NCBI RefSeq assembly: GCF_902506165.1
Contig: NZ_LR733817.1
Span: forward strand, 3,333,937-3,397,936
Reading direction: 5' to 3'
DNA: 64,000 nucleotides
Source of the DNA: Bosea sp. 29B
GTDB lineage: Bacteria > Pseudomonadota > Alphaproteobacteria > Rhizobiales > Beijerinckiaceae
Both the position numbers and the translations under genes were made by a program. The notes under the pieces are model-generated. The model made no database searches. It saw only the letters and a program-made list of their open reading frames with translations, and was not told the origin of the DNA. Shown in pieces: positions 36,236-45,986 of the stretch (the first letter of the stretch is position 1; each line of letters starts with the position of its first letter).

Positions 36236-38503
36236 CTAGACCGGCACCTTCATCTCGGCGGCGAGTGCGGCGAGCAGTGGGCGCAGGCTGGCGGCGCCAT
36301 CGGAAGAGGACATCCAGGCATCGAGGCGCTGGCGCGCCTTGCCGGCGTCGAGCGCGCGCAGCATCGCCTTGACCGGGCCGACCGATGCAGCCGACATTGA
36401 AAAAGAGCGATAGCCGAGCGCGATCAACGCCAGGGTCTCGATCGGCTTGCCGCCCATCTCGCCGCAGACGGTGACCGGGCAGTCCGCCTTGCCGGCTTCC
36501 TCCACGATGTTGCGCAGTGCGCGCAGACCGGCAATGCCGAGCGGGTCGAAGCGATCGGAGACACGCTTGTTCTCGCGATCGGCCGCGAACAGGAACTGCA
36601 TCAGGTCGTTGGTGCCGATCGAGAGGAAATCCGCTTCGCGCGCGATCTCCGGCAGCTCGAACAGCAGCGAGGGCACTTCGACCATGACGCCGAGCTTCAG
36701 GCTGGCCGGCGCCGGGCGGCCGTCGCGCTCCAGCATGGCGAGCTCGCGTCGCACCAGCGTGCGTGCGCGCAGGAACTCGTTCACCGTGGCCACCATGGGC
36801 AGCATGATCTTCATGTCGCTGCCGGCGCCGGCCCGCAGCAGGGCCCGCACCTGCGCACGCAGCAGCCGGGGGCGGTCGAGGCCGATGCGGATGGCGCGCC
36901 AGCCCAGCGCCGGGTTTTCCTCTTCCAGCCGCTCCATATAGGGCAGCACCTTGTCGCCACCGATGTCGAGCGTCCGGAAAGTCACCGGCCGGCCGTTCGC
37001 GACCTTGAGCACGGCATCGTAGAGCGCCTGCTGCTCGGCCGTGGTCGGCATGTGCGGCGCCACCATGAACTGCAGCTCGGTGCGGAAGAGGCCGACGCCG
37101 GAGGCGTTGGTTTCTTCGAGGTTGGCCATGTCGACCAGCAGGCCGGCATTGATCTGCAGCTGGATCTCGACGCCGTCCTTGGTCACGGCAGGTTGCGTCT
37201 TGAGCTTGCGGTACTGCTCCTGCTTGCGGGCGCGCAGCCGCGCCTTGTCCTTGTAGGCGTTCTCGACGTCGGGCTGCGGCCTGATCTGCACCTCGCCGGC
37301 CTGGCCGTCGACGATGACCGCATCGCCCGCCTGGATCAGCGCGGTGGCGTTGGCGATCTCGCCGACCACCGGGATGTTGAGCGCGCGCGCCACGATGGCG
37401 ATATGGCTGGTCGGTCCGCCTTCCTCGAGCACGACCCCGCGCAGATGCCGGCGGTCATAGTCGAGCAGCGCCGCCGGTCCCATCGAGCGCGCGATCAGGA
37501 TGGCGTTCTCCGGCAAATCCTCGCGCGTGACGCCGTTGGACTTGCCGACCAGCGTGCGCAGCAAACGGTTGGCGAGGTCGTCGAGATCGTGCAGGCGCTC
37601 GCGCAGGTAAGGGTCGGTCTGGCGCAGCATCTTGGCGCGGGTGTCCGACTGCACGCGCTCGACCGCGGCCTCGGCGGTGAGGCCGGTCATCACCACCTCG
37701 CGCATGCGCCGGAGCCAGCCCTGGTCGTGCGCGAACATGCGGAAGGTTTCGAGCACGTCGCGATGCTCGCCGGTATGAGCGACGTCGCCGCGCTCGATCA
37801 ATTCGTCGATGGCGAGCCGCATCGTCGCGATCGCCGCTTCCAGCCGCTGCACCTCGCGGCCGGGGTCCTCGGCGATCAGGTTGGTGATCGCGACGCGCGG
37901 CTCGTGCAGCACGGCATGGCCGAGGCCGACGCCGTCGGCGAGCGTGGTGCCGATGCTGTGGATCGGCCGGTCGAGCCCGATGGTCGCGCCGGGCTTCGAC
38001 AGGGCCTTCAGGCCGCCGGCTGCGATCATCTCGGCCATGATCATGGCCGTGGTCTGCAGCGACTCGACCTCGTCCTCGCTGTAGACGCGCGAGGCCCGGT
38101 TCTGCACGACGAGCACGCCCATCACGGCTCCGCCGCGCAGGATCGGCACGCCGAGGAAGGAGCGATAGATCTCTTCGCCGGTTTCCGGACGGTAGGAGAA
38201 GGCCGGGTGCGACTGCGCGTCTGAGAGCGCGAGTGGTTCCGCCTCGCTGGCGATCAGGCCGACGAGGCCTTCGCCGGCCCGCATGGTGGTGAGGTGGACC
38301 GCCTCGCGGTTGAGGCCTTCGGTGGCGTAGAGTTCGAGCGAGGAATCTTCACGTAGGACATAGACCGAGCACACCTCGGCCACGAGGTTGCCGGCGATCA
38401 CGACGACGAGCCTGTCGAGCCGCTCCTGCGGACTGACCGGCGCCGCCATCACCTCGCGGAGACGGCGCAGCAGCACGCCCGATCCCCCGAGTGCGCCTCG
38501 CAT
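36236..38503 (-). CDS. ptsP: phosphoenolpyruvate-protein phosphotransferase PtsP (EI-Ntr)
   Basis: First enzyme of the nitrogen-related phosphotransferase chain; takes phosphate from PEP and passes it to NPr and EIIA-Ntr, which modulate potassium and carbon/nitrogen regulation. The 755-residue protein has an N-terminal GAF domain (about 25-160), the PEP-utiliser N-terminal region, the phospho-histidine His367 in [17 protein letters not shown], and the C-terminal PEP-binding barrel with [15 protein letters not shown] and [22 protein letters not shown] 38503 is used. The GAF domain distinguishes it from sugar-PTS enzyme I. Genes for NPr and EIIA-Ntr are not in the window. Confidence 0.95.
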   Translation of the reverse strand: MRGALGGSGVLLRRLREVMAAPVSPQERLDRLVVVIAGNLVAEVCSVYVLREDSSLELYATEGLNREAVHLTTMRAGEGLVGLIASEAEPLALSDAQSHPAFSYRPETGEEIYRSFLGVPILRGGAVMGVLVVQNRASRVYSEDEVESLQTTAMIMAEMIAAGGLKALSKPGATIGLDRPIHSIGTTLADGVGLGHAVLHEPRVAITNLIAEDPGREVQRLEAAIATMRLAIDELIERGDVAHTGEHRDVLETFRMFAHDQGWLRRMREVVMTGLTAEAAVERVQSDTRAKMLRQTDPYLRERLHDLDDLANRLLRTLVGKSNGVTREDLPENAILIARSMGPAALLDYDRRHLRGVVLEEGGPTSHIAIVARALNIPVVGEIANATALIQAGDAVIVDGQAGEVQIRPQPDVENAYKDKARLRARKQEQYRKLKTQPAVTKDGVEIQLQINAGLLVDMANLEETNASGVGLFRTELQFMVAPHMPTTAEQQALYDAVLKVANGRPVTFRTLDIGGDKVLPYMERLEEENPALGWRAIRIGLDRPRLLRAQVRALLRAGAGSDMKIMLPMVATVNEFLRARTLVRRELAMLERDGRPAPASLKLGVMVEVPSLLFELPEIAREADFLSIGTNDLMQFLFAADRENKRVSDRFDPLGIAGLRALRNIVEEAGKADCPVTVCGEMGGKPIETLALIALGYRSFSMSAASVGPVKAMLRALDAGKARQRLDAWMSSSDGAASLRPLLAALAAEMKVPV

Positions 38504-38621
38504 CAACAAAGCCCTCCGCCCGCCTCCACGGCTGTTTCAGCCGGATACCCCCCGCAGACCTGACACCGCAACCGCTGAGTCGCAAGCGCAAGCTGGGTTG
38601 ACTGCCCCTAGCGCGCTGCTT

Positions 38622-40175
38622 CTAGCCAGCGGAGGGAGCGTTCGGCAAGGCCTTGCCGCGTGCCGGGCCGCCTTTGTCGTGTGTCGGTCGGGAGGCCTGA
38701 GGAGGCATATCCACGCGTGCGGGGTTGGTATTCGTGCCCGATCTGCGTGTATTGCGCAGCGTTTTGGGCCGCCCCGGCGGCACGATGTCGCCGCTGGGGA
38801 TATCGAGGCCGGAGAGCGCGGCGAGATAGCGCGACGTCCACCAGTCGATGTCGGTCGAGGAGATCGTCGCGTAGAGTCGCTCGAAGCGGCGCTGCCGTTC
38901 CGATAGCGGCATGGCGAGCGCGGTCCGGATCGCCTCGGCCACCTCATGGGTGTCGAACGGGTTGACGATCAGCGCCTCGCCGAGCTGCTGCGCCGCGCCG
39001 GCGAAGCGCGACAGCACCAGCACGCCGGGGTCGTCGGGATTCTGCGCCGCGACATATTCCTTGGCGACGAGGTTCATGCCGTCGCGCATCGGCGTCACCA
39101 GCCCGACCTGCGCTCGCCGGTAAAGACCGGCGAGGGCGCTGCGCGAATAGGCCTTCTTCACCACGCGGATTGGCGTCCAGTCGAACTCGCCGAGCGCGGC
39201 GTTGAGTCGGCCGGCGACTTCGTCCGACATCCGGTCGAGCTCGGCATATTCGGGTACGTCGCTGCGCGAGGGCGGCGCGATCTGCAGCAGGCCGACCTCG
39301 CTGCGGTATTCCGGATGGTTGCGCAGAAAGGTCCCGAAGGCTTCCAGCCGCTGCACGATGCCCTTGGAATAGTCGAGCCGATCGACACCGATCACCAGCT
39401 TGCGGCTGCCGAGAGGGGCGGTCGTCGCCCGCACCGGCTGCGTCGCCGCCCGGACCGACGCCTGGGCGAGTTTGCGGAAACCCTCGACATCGATGCCGAT
39501 CGGAAAGGCCTGCACCACCGCCTCGCGCTGGCCGGTCTTGACCCGGTTGCCCTCGCGGCGTGCGCCGCAAAGCGCGACCAGCCCGCCGATCAGGTTGGCG
39601 ACGTCGTTCTGGGTCTGCAGCCCGATGAGGTCGTAGGCCGTCATCGTGCTGATCAGGGTCGACGAGAAGGGCAGGGAGCCGAACACCTCGGCCGGCGGCC
39701 AGGGGATGTGATGGAAGTAGCCGATCCGGTTGGCGACGCCGCGCCGGCGCAGCTCGGCCGCGAGCGGGATCAGGTGGTAGTCATGGATCCAGATGACGTC
39801 GTCGGGCTTGAGCAGCGGGATCAGCAGCCGGGCGAAGCGGCGGTTGACGCCGAGATAGCCGGCATAATCGGTGCGGGTGAACTCGGTCAGGCCGAGCCGG
39901 TAATGCATCAGTGGCCAGAGCGCGCGGTTGGCGAAGCCGAGATAATAGCTCTGGCGCTCGGCCTCGGTCAGGTCGGTGACGGCGTAGCTGACCTTGCCAT
40001 GCCGCGCCGGCTCCACGCTGGTTGCGGGTTCTGTTTTGGTGGCGCCGCTCCAGCCGAACCAGAGGCCGCCATGCTGTTCGAGCGCCGAGCGCAGCGCGAC
40101 CGCCAGGCCACCTGCCGCCACCTTCTCGCCCCGTTCGGGCATGGTGACGCGGTTGGACACGACGACAAGACGCAT
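38622..40175 (-). CDS. otsA: alpha,alpha-trehalose-phosphate synthase (UDP-forming)
   Basis: GT20 glycosyltransferase that joins UDP-glucose and glucose 6-phosphate to trehalose 6-phosphate. The 517-residue protein shows MRLVVVSNRV, the loop GGLAVALRSALEQHGGLWFG, IHDYHLIPLAAELRRRG, FHHIPWPPAEVF, the donor-site VIGVDRLDYSKGIVQRLEAF and PMRDGMNLVAKEYVAAQ. The C-terminal tail after about residue 460 is basic, low-complexity and not part of the catalytic core, longer than usual. It is divergent from otsB (220-bp gap), so synthesis and dephosphorylation genes share a promoter region. Confidence 0.96.
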   Translation of the reverse strand: MRLVVVSNRVTMPERGEKVAAGGLAVALRSALEQHGGLWFGWSGATKTEPATSVEPARHGKVSYAVTDLTEAERQSYYLGFANRALWPLMHYRLGLTEFTRTDYAGYLGVNRRFARLLIPLLKPDDVIWIHDYHLIPLAAELRRRGVANRIGYFHHIPWPPAEVFGSLPFSSTLISTMTAYDLIGLQTQNDVANLIGGLVALCGARREGNRVKTGQREAVVQAFPIGIDVEGFRKLAQASVRAATQPVRATTAPLGSRKLVIGVDRLDYSKGIVQRLEAFGTFLRNHPEYRSEVGLLQIAPPSRSDVPEYAELDRMSDEVAGRLNAALGEFDWTPIRVVKKAYSRSALAGLYRRAQVGLVTPMRDGMNLVAKEYVAAQNPDDPGVLVLSRFAGAAQQLGEALIVNPFDTHEVAEAIRTALAMPLSERQRRFERLYATISSTDIDWWTSRYLAALSGLDIPSGDIVPPGRPKTLRNTRRSGTNTNPARVDMPPQASRPTHDKGGPARGKALPNAPSAG

Positions 40176-40395
40176 GATGCCTCACTTTTCGCTGACGCTC
40201 GCCGCAGAGGCGCGGGAACAGAACGCGCGGGCAGGCGTAATGTTTCGTGTGCACGCCGGCTTTCCCGGCCGGTTCGCGTCGCCGCCGTGACCGGATCATG
40301 GCGACCTCGCGCCAAACTGAACCTCGAATGTGGCGATCAGGGGACCATCTCCTATCGCCGCCCTTTCGCCCGCTTCACCCTCTAACCAGGTTGCC

Positions 40396-41193
40396 ATGTC
40401 ACAGATGCTGAGTCCCGGGTTCGCTGAACCTCCCGCAAAAGCCGCTGCCGTCACCGGGCAGATCGCGCTGTTCCTGGATTTCGACGGAACCCTGGTCGAG
40501 ATCGCGCCGACACCGGAGGATGTGAAGATCGACCGGCGCCTGCCGGGTGCCTTGGAGGCGCTGCGCCTCCGGCTTGGCGGCGCGCTCGCCCTGGTCTCCG
40601 GGCGGCCCGTCGCCCTGCTCGACGAGATGATGACCCCCTATCGTTTCGACGCTGCCGGCCTGCACGGCGCCCAGATCCGTCTCGGCGGCGCCGATGCTCC
40701 GCTCGCTGCGCCTTCGGAGGCGCTGCACGCTGCGACGCGCAAGATGGTCCGCTTCGCCAACAGCCATGTCGGCGTCATCGTCGAGGACAAGCGCCAGTCG
40801 GTAGCGCTGCACTGGCGACTGGCGCCGTCGCTCGCCGACGAGGCTTTGGTGCTGATGGAGCAGGTCGCCGCCGAGATCGGCCCGTCGATGCGCCTGCAGC
40901 GCGGCAAGGCCGTCGCCGAATTGGTTCCGGCGACCGCGAGCAAGGGCGGCGCGATCGACTGGCTGCTGCAGCAGGACGGCTATGCCGGCCGCACGCCGGT
41001 CTTCATCGGCGACGACGTTACCGACGAGGACGGCTTCGCCGCGGTCAATGCGGCCTCGGGCCTGTCGATCCGGATCGGCGATGGCCATACCTGCGCCCGT
41101 CATCGTCTGGCCTCGCCTACGGCCTTGCATCACGTTCTGCTCGCTGCCGCCGAAGGCGGCGACCTCACGCTCGAAACCTTTCTCCAGAACTGA
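40396..41193 (+). CDS. otsB: trehalose-6-phosphate phosphatase
   Basis: HAD-superfamily phosphatase releasing trehalose from trehalose 6-phosphate. The 265-residue protein has the nucleophile/acid pair Asp28 and Asp30 in LFLDFDGTLVEIAP, VSGRPVALLDEM with motif II serine, a cap domain, the lysine in TASKGGAIDWLL and the metal motif FIGDDVTDEDGF. ATG 40396 follows AACCAGG; an upstream in-frame start at 40330 adds a non-family leader. The GH15 gene starts 15 bp after its stop, so they are co-transcribed. It is divergent from otsA. Confidence 0.95.
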   Translation: MSQMLSPGFAEPPAKAAAVTGQIALFLDFDGTLVEIAPTPEDVKIDRRLPGALEALRLRLGGALALVSGRPVALLDEMMTPYRFDAAGLHGAQIRLGGADAPLAAPSEALHAATRKMVRFANSHVGVIVEDKRQSVALHWRLAPSLADEALVLMEQVAAEIGPSMRLQRGKAVAELVPATASKGGAIDWLLQQDGYAGRTPVFIGDDVTDEDGFAAVNAASGLSIRIGDGHTCARHRLASPTALHHVLLAAAEGGDLTLETFLQN

Positions 41194-41207
41194 CTTCAGG
41201 AACAGGC

Positions 41208-43046
41208 ATGACTGTGACGACCACCGCCTCGCCGCGCGTCGCTTCGCTCGATCTCGGCGTCATCGGCAATTGCTCGATCGCCGCGCTGATCGACCGACGT
41301 GCCCACATCGTCTGGGGCTGCTTTCCGCGCTTCGACCGCGACCCCGTCTTCTGCTCGCTGATCGACAACCAGATCGACGACGGCGACGCCATACCGAAGA
41401 AGGGCGTCTTCGCCATCGAGATGGTCGGCATGACCCGTTGCGAGCAGAGCTATCTCGACAACACCGCGATCCTGTCCTCGGTGCTCTCCGACGACCAGGG
41501 CAATGCGCTGGAGATTCTCGACTTCGCCCCGCGCTTCGTTCGCTATGAGCGCTTCTTCCGGCCGCCGCAGCTGGTGCGCCGTGTTCGCCGCATCTCCGGG
41601 CGCCCGCGCATCCGCGTCGTGGTGAAGCCCTGCCTCGGCCTCGGCGAGGAACCGGACGAGATCACCCGCGGCTCCAACCATGTCCGCTTCGTCGGCGCCG
41701 ATCAGACGATCCGGCTGACGACCGATGCGCCGGTCTCCTATGTGCTGGAGAGCATCCCGTTCGCGGTCGAGAAGCCGTTCTCCTTCTTCATCGGCTCTGA
41801 CGAGGCGCTACGCGCCGAGATCGAGACGACATCGCGCGAATTCCTCGACAAGACCACCGACTACTGGCGCGACTGGGTCCGCTCGCTCTCGATTCCCTTC
41901 GAATGGCAGCGCGAGGTCATCCGCGCCGCGATCACGCTGAAGCTCTGCTCCTTCGAGGAGAGCGGCGCCATCGTCGCGGCGCTGACCACCTCGATCCCGG
42001 AGGCACCGGGTACGCAGCGCAACTGGGATTATCGTTTCTGCTGGCTGCGCGACGCCTATTTCGTCGTTCACGCCCTCAATCGCCTGGGCACGACGCGGAC
42101 GATGGAGGACTATCTCGGCTTCATCACCAACATCGTCGATACCTATTCGGAGAGCGGCGCCGAGCATCTGCCGCCGCTCTATCCGATCACGCGCGGCGGC
42201 GAATTGCGCGAGTTCGAGGTGCCGAACCTCGCCGGCTATCGCGGCCATCAGCCGGTGCGCGTCGGCAATGGCGCGGCGACGCAGGTCCAGAACGACGGCT
42301 ATGGCGCGGTCGTGCTGGCCGCGACCCAGTCCTTCTTCGACCGCCGCCTGATCCAGCCGGGCAAGGAGGCGCTCTTCGCCCAGCTCGAACGCATGGGCGA
42401 GCGGGCCATCGCCGTCTTCGACAAGCCCGATGCCGGCCCCTGGGAGCTGCGCGAAAAAGAGGTGGTCCACTCTTTCTCCAGCGTGATGTGCTGGGCGGCC
42501 TGCGACCGACTTGCCCGCATCGCCGGCACGCTCGGCCGCGCCGACCGCAAGGAATACTGGCGCGGCGAGGCCAAGCGCCTGAAGGGCATCATAACCGACC
42601 GGATCTGGAACCAGGAGAAGGGCCATTTCGTCTCGACCTTCGACGGGAGGGATCTCGATGCGACCCTGCTGCTGATCGCCGAGCTCGGCTTCGTCACCCC
42701 CGATGATCCGCGCTATATTGCTACGGTCGAGGCGATCGGCCGCGAGCTCGGTCGCGGCGACCTGATCCTGCGCTACGGCACGGAAGACGATTTCGGCTTC
42801 ATGCACACCGGCTTCCTGATCTGCGCCTTCTGGTATGTCGACGCACTGCACGCGATCGGCCGCAAGGACGAGGCCAAGGAGCTGTTCGGCCGCATCCTGC
42901 AGCGCCGCAACAGCTTCGGCCTGCTCTCGGAGGATGCCGATCTCGAAACCGGCGAACTCTGGGGCAACTTCCCGCAGACCTATTCGATGGTCGGTCTGAT
43001 CAATTCGGCGATGCGGCTCAGCCGGAATTGGGAGGAGGCGTTCTGA
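41208..43046 (+). CDS. GH15 family glycoside hydrolase, candidate trehalase
   Basis: A 612-residue cytoplasmic enzyme with an N-terminal beta-sandwich (about 1-215, LGVIGNCSIAALIDRRAHIV) and an alpha/alpha-barrel GH15 domain (about 225-600). Family landmarks are GTQRNWDYRFCWLRDAYFVV, GYRGHQPVRVGNGAATQVQN, the likely acid in GPWELREKEVVHSFSSVMCW and the likely base in GLLSEDADLETGELWGNFPQ. Bacterial GH15 proteins of this layout include glucoamylases and mycobacterial trehalases. Directly downstream of otsB, a trehalase role is likely, making trehalose turnover possible from one locus; glucoamylase on maltodextrin is the alternative. No signal peptide is seen. Confidence 0.9.
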   Translation: MTVTTTASPRVASLDLGVIGNCSIAALIDRRAHIVWGCFPRFDRDPVFCSLIDNQIDDGDAIPKKGVFAIEMVGMTRCEQSYLDNTAILSSVLSDDQGNALEILDFAPRFVRYERFFRPPQLVRRVRRISGRPRIRVVVKPCLGLGEEPDEITRGSNHVRFVGADQTIRLTTDAPVSYVLESIPFAVEKPFSFFIGSDEALRAEIETTSREFLDKTTDYWRDWVRSLSIPFEWQREVIRAAITLKLCSFEESGAIVAALTTSIPEAPGTQRNWDYRFCWLRDAYFVVHALNRLGTTRTMEDYLGFITNIVDTYSESGAEHLPPLYPITRGGELREFEVPNLAGYRGHQPVRVGNGAATQVQNDGYGAVVLAATQSFFDRRLIQPGKEALFAQLERMGERAIAVFDKPDAGPWELREKEVVHSFSSVMCWAACDRLARIAGTLGRADRKEYWRGEAKRLKGIITDRIWNQEKGHFVSTFDGRDLDATLLLIAELGFVTPDDPRYIATVEAIGRELGRGDLILRYGTEDDFGFMHTGFLICAFWYVDALHAIGRKDEAKELFGRILQRRNSFGLLSEDADLETGELWGNFPQTYSMVGLINSAMRLSRNWEEAF

Positions 43047-43053
43047 CCGAGCC

Positions 43054-43160
43054 GTCATTCTCGGGCGGAGCGAAGCGCAGACCCGAGAATTTCGTGACGA
43101 GAAGGCGATGATTGGAGCCTCATCCTGCCTGAGATGCTCGGGTCAAGCCCGAGCATGACG
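43054..43160. repeat. mosaic palindromic repeat, copy 4 (inverted)
   Basis: Read left to right it has the second module first (GTCATTCTCGGGCGGAGCGA...CCCGAGAAT) and then ATGCTCGGG-TCAAG-CCCGAGCAT (43134-43142, 43148-43156), so the whole element is inverted relative to copies 2 and 3. It separates the convergent GH15 and metW genes and could serve as a bidirectional stop. Confidence 0.75.
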
Positions 43161-43169
43161 GGTGAGAGC

Positions 43170-43793
43170 CTATCCCCGCTTCAGCAAGAACACCGCCTGT
43201 GCACCAAAGAGGTTCCAGAACCACCAGGGCGCGCTGACGCCGACCTTGCCACCGGAGACGTCGAGCGCGACGGCGCGTTCCTTTTCCGCGCCGACGGCGT
43301 CACACAACGCGACGAAGTCGCGGATCGTGCAGAAATGGATGTTGGGCGTCTCCCACCACGCATAGGGCAGGGAGTCGGTCACAGGCATCCGGCCCATGAA
43401 GAAGACTTGGGTGCGCATGCGCCAATGCCCGAAATTCGGGAAGGAGACGATGGCGCGCCGGCCGATGCGCAGCATGTGTTCCAGCACATCGCGTGGATTG
43501 CGGGTCGCCTGGATGGTCTGCGAGAGGATGACGTAGTCGAAGCTGTCGTCGGGATAGTCGGCGAGGTCGGTGTCAGCATCGCCCTGGACGACCGAAAGGC
43601 CGCGCGCGACGCAGCCGGCGACGCCTTCGCGCGACAATTCGATGCCGCGCCCGTCGACGCCGCGGGTCTCGGCGAGCAGCGACAGCAATTCGCCGTCGCC
43701 GCAGCCGACATCGAGCACGCGCGAGCCCGGCGTCACCATCTCGGCGACGAGCCGCAGGTCGATGCGGTTGGTCTGGGTGTCCGCCAGCGCCAT
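43170..43793 (-). CDS. metW: methionine biosynthesis protein MetW
   Basis: A 207-residue SAM-methyltransferase-fold protein that partners with MetX; in several proteobacteria both are needed for homoserine acylation. It has the nucleotide motif RVLDVGCGDGELLSLL, then GRGIELSREGVAGCVARGLS and QGDADTDLADYPDDSFDYVI, and the MetW-characteristic LSQTIQATRNPRDVLEHMLR and NFGHWRMRTQVFFMGRMPVT. It starts 2 bp after the metX stop, so they are tightly coupled. Length is normal for the family. Confidence 0.95.
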   Translation of the reverse strand: MALADTQTNRIDLRLVAEMVTPGSRVLDVGCGDGELLSLLAETRGVDGRGIELSREGVAGCVARGLSVVQGDADTDLADYPDDSFDYVILSQTIQATRNPRDVLEHMLRIGRRAIVSFPNFGHWRMRTQVFFMGRMPVTDSLPYAWWETPNIHFCTIRDFVALCDAVGAEKERAVALDVSGGKVGVSAPWWFWNLFGAQAVFLLKRG

Positions 43794-43795
43794 GC

Positions 43796-44974
43796 TCAGA
43801 TCCCCCTGGCCCGCGCCGCGGCGCCGATGAAGCCGCGCGTCGTCGCGAACAGGTTGGGCTCTTCCAGCAGGAAGGCGTCGTGGCCCTTGTCGCTTTCGAG
43901 CTCGACGAAGGAGACCGAGGCGCCGGCTGCGTTGAGGGCGTGCACGATGGCGCGCGAGTCGCTGGTCGGGAACAGCCAGTCCGAGGTGAAGGACGCCACG
44001 CAGAAGCGCGTCCGCGTCCCGGCAAAGGCTTTGGCCAGCACGCCGTCATGGTCGGCGCCGAGGTCAAAGTAGTCCATCGCCCGCGTCACGTAGAGATAGG
44101 AATTGGCGTCGAAGCGCTCGACGAAGCTGATGCCCTGGTAACGCAGGTAGCTCTCGACCTGGAAATCCGCGTCGAAGGTGAAGGTCGGCGCGCTGCGCTC
44201 CTGCAGCTTGCGGCCGAATTTGCGATGCAGCGCCGGCTCCGAGAGATAGGTGATGTGCGCGCCCATGCGCGCGACCGAGAGCCCTTTCGAAGGCCGCGTC
44301 CCTTCGTCGAGATAACGGCCCTGGCGCCAGTCGGGATCGGCCATCACCGCCTGGCGGCCGACCTCGTGGAAGGCGATGTTCTGGGCCGAATGCTTGGCGG
44401 CGGTGGCGAGCGGCAGGGCGCTGAACACCCGCGTCGGATAGCTCGCCGCCCATTGCAGAACCTGCATCCCGCCCATCGAGCCGCCGGCGACGCAGAACAG
44501 GCTGTCGATCCCGAGCGAGTCGACGAGATGCGCCTGCGCCCGCACCATGTCGCGGATCGTCACCATCGGGAAGGACAGGCCCCAGGGCTTGCCCGTCGCG
44601 GGATTTGTCGAGGCCGGGCCGGTCGTGCCCATGCAGCCGCCAAGGACATTGGCGCAGATCACGAAGAAGCGGTCGGTGTCGATCGGCTTGCCCGGCCCGA
44701 TCATCGCCGTCCACCAGCCGCCCTTGCCGGTGACCGGGTTGCGGCTCGCGACATATTGGTCGCCGGTCAAAGCGTGGCAGACCAGCACGGCGTTGGAGCG
44801 CGCCGAATTGAGCTCGCCATAGGTCTGGTAGGCGATCTGCCAATGCTCCAGCACCGCGCCGGAATCGAGCTGCAGGGCCTTGTCCGGCCCGAACTGGACG
44901 AGCAGGCTCGACGGCTGATTGGCTTCGGCCAGCGGGTCGGCGAGAAGTTCGGGAGCTTGCGTCCGGTTCGGCAT
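43796..44974 (-). CDS. metX: homoserine O-acyltransferase MetX
   Basis: Alpha/beta-hydrolase enzyme that acylates homoserine, the first committed step of methionine synthesis. The 392-residue protein has [40 protein letters not shown], the nucleophile serine in [13 protein letters not shown], and the catalytic Asp and His in [10 protein letters not shown] and [11 protein letters not shown]. Acetyl versus succinyl specificity cannot be settled by eye; acetyl is the family default. It is coupled to metW. Upstream lies GTCCG-N10-CGGAC (44996-45015), a weak dyad; I looked for a SAM-II riboswitch core and did not find one. Confidence 0.94.
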   Translation of the reverse strand: MPNRTQAPELLADPLAEANQPSSLLVQFGPDKALQLDSGAVLEHWQIAYQTYGELNSARSNAVLVCHALTGDQYVASRNPVTGKGGWWTAMIGPGKPIDTDRFFVICANVLGGCMGTTGPASTNPATGKPWGLSFPMVTIRDMVRAQAHLVDSLGIDSLFCVAGGSMGGMQVLQWAASYPTRVFSALPLATAAKHSAQNIAFHEVGRQAVMADPDWRQGRYLDEGTRPSKGLSVARMGAHITYLSEPALHRKFGRKLQERSAPTFTFDADFQVESYLRYQGISFVERFDANSYLYVTRAMDYFDLGADHDGVLAKAFAGTRTRFCVASFTSDWLFPTSDSRAIVHALNAAGASVSFVELESDKGHDAFLLEEPNLFATTRGFIGAAARARGI

Positions 44975-45129
44975 TCGGATTTGTCTTGTCGTCCGGTCCG
45001 TTCGTAATAGCGGACATTACCGATGGCGCGGCTCTTCCCGTCTGTCAACGCGGCGATGCGTTGCGAACGCTTTGCCAAGCCCCTCGGTGACCGCTAAGAG
45101 ACCGGCACGATTAAAGAAGTCTGGCCATC

Positions 45130-45963
45130 ATGACGCAAGCCGCTCCGACCACGCTCGCCGACCTGCGCAGCGAGATCGACCGCATCGATGCGGCGATGCA
45201 CGGCCTGCTGATGGAACGCTCGCAGATCATCGAAACGCTGATCGCGATCAAGAAGACGCAAGTGTCCGGTTCGGCCTTCCGCCCGGGCCGCGAGGCCGAC
45301 ATGATGAAGCGGCTGGCGCTGCGCCATCAGGGCCTGCTGCCGCTCGATACGGTCGAGAGCATCTGGCGCATCATCATCGCGACCTTCACCTTCGTGCAGG
45401 CGAACTATTCCGTTCATGCCGACATCTCCGGCGGCGATGCGGCGATGCGCGACAGCGCCCGCTTCCATTTCGGCTTCACCGTGCCGTTCGTCACGCATGA
45501 GGATGCCCGCGCCGTGATCGCGGCGGTGGCGGACTCGGCCGGCGATCTCGGCATCTTCCGCATGGACCTGGGCGCCAGCGCCGGCGTCTGGTGGCGCGAC
45601 CTGATCGGTCCCGCACAGCCCAAGATCATCGCGCGCCTGCCCTTCATCGAGCGGCCCGACCATCCGGCCGGCACGCCGGTCTACTGCATCGCCAAGCCGC
45701 TGACCGACGCCGCCGTGCGCGAGATCGTGCTCTACGCGGCTCGCGTCGAGCGCTGGTCGGAGCCGCTTCGCCATGGCCTCGCCCAGCATCTCGCCGAGGT
45801 CTCGGCCAGCGCCGCCGACGGCTCGCATCTGGCGCTGCTGGTGGCCGCCTCCGGTGAAACCCCGGTCGAAGCCATCCGCAGCGCACTCGAACCCGCGGGC
45901 CTCAAGGAGCTGACCGAGATCGGCAGCCACGCCGCCCGCTTCGCCTTCAAATCCGCCCGCTGA
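45130..45963 (+). CDS. chorismate mutase with a long C-terminal extension
   Basis: The N-terminal 95 residues are an AroQ-type chorismate mutase ([53 protein letters not shown]) converting chorismate to prephenate. The remaining 180 residues are unusual for a mutase: they begin [20 protein letters not shown] and include [17 protein letters not shown], with no prephenate dehydratase TxxF motif recognised. It may be a regulatory or partner-binding domain. It leads an aromatic amino-acid operon with an aminotransferase (23 bp downstream) and prephenate dehydrogenase. It is divergent from metX. Confidence 0.88.
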   Translation: MTQAAPTTLADLRSEIDRIDAAMHGLLMERSQIIETLIAIKKTQVSGSAFRPGREADMMKRLALRHQGLLPLDTVESIWRIIIATFTFVQANYSVHADISGGDAAMRDSARFHFGFTVPFVTHEDARAVIAAVADSAGDLGIFRMDLGASAGVWWRDLIGPAQPKIIARLPFIERPDHPAGTPVYCIAKPLTDAAVREIVLYAARVERWSEPLRHGLAQHLAEVSASAADGSHLALLVAASGETPVEAIRSALEPAGLKELTEIGSHAARFAFKSAR

Positions 45964-45986
45964 TCACTCCTTCAAGGTCCAGCCCC

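Noticed and set aside
40215..40245. EcfG general-stress promoter (GGAAC...GTT) between otsA and otsB
   Set aside because: GGAAC at 40215-40219 is present but the sequence at the right distance is GTA, not GTT, and it is about 180 bp from otsB; too weak to claim.
44975..45129. Possible SAM-II riboswitch upstream of metX
   Set aside because: The region was read on the metX strand and the conserved core and pseudoknot pairing were not found; only a short 5-bp dyad is present.
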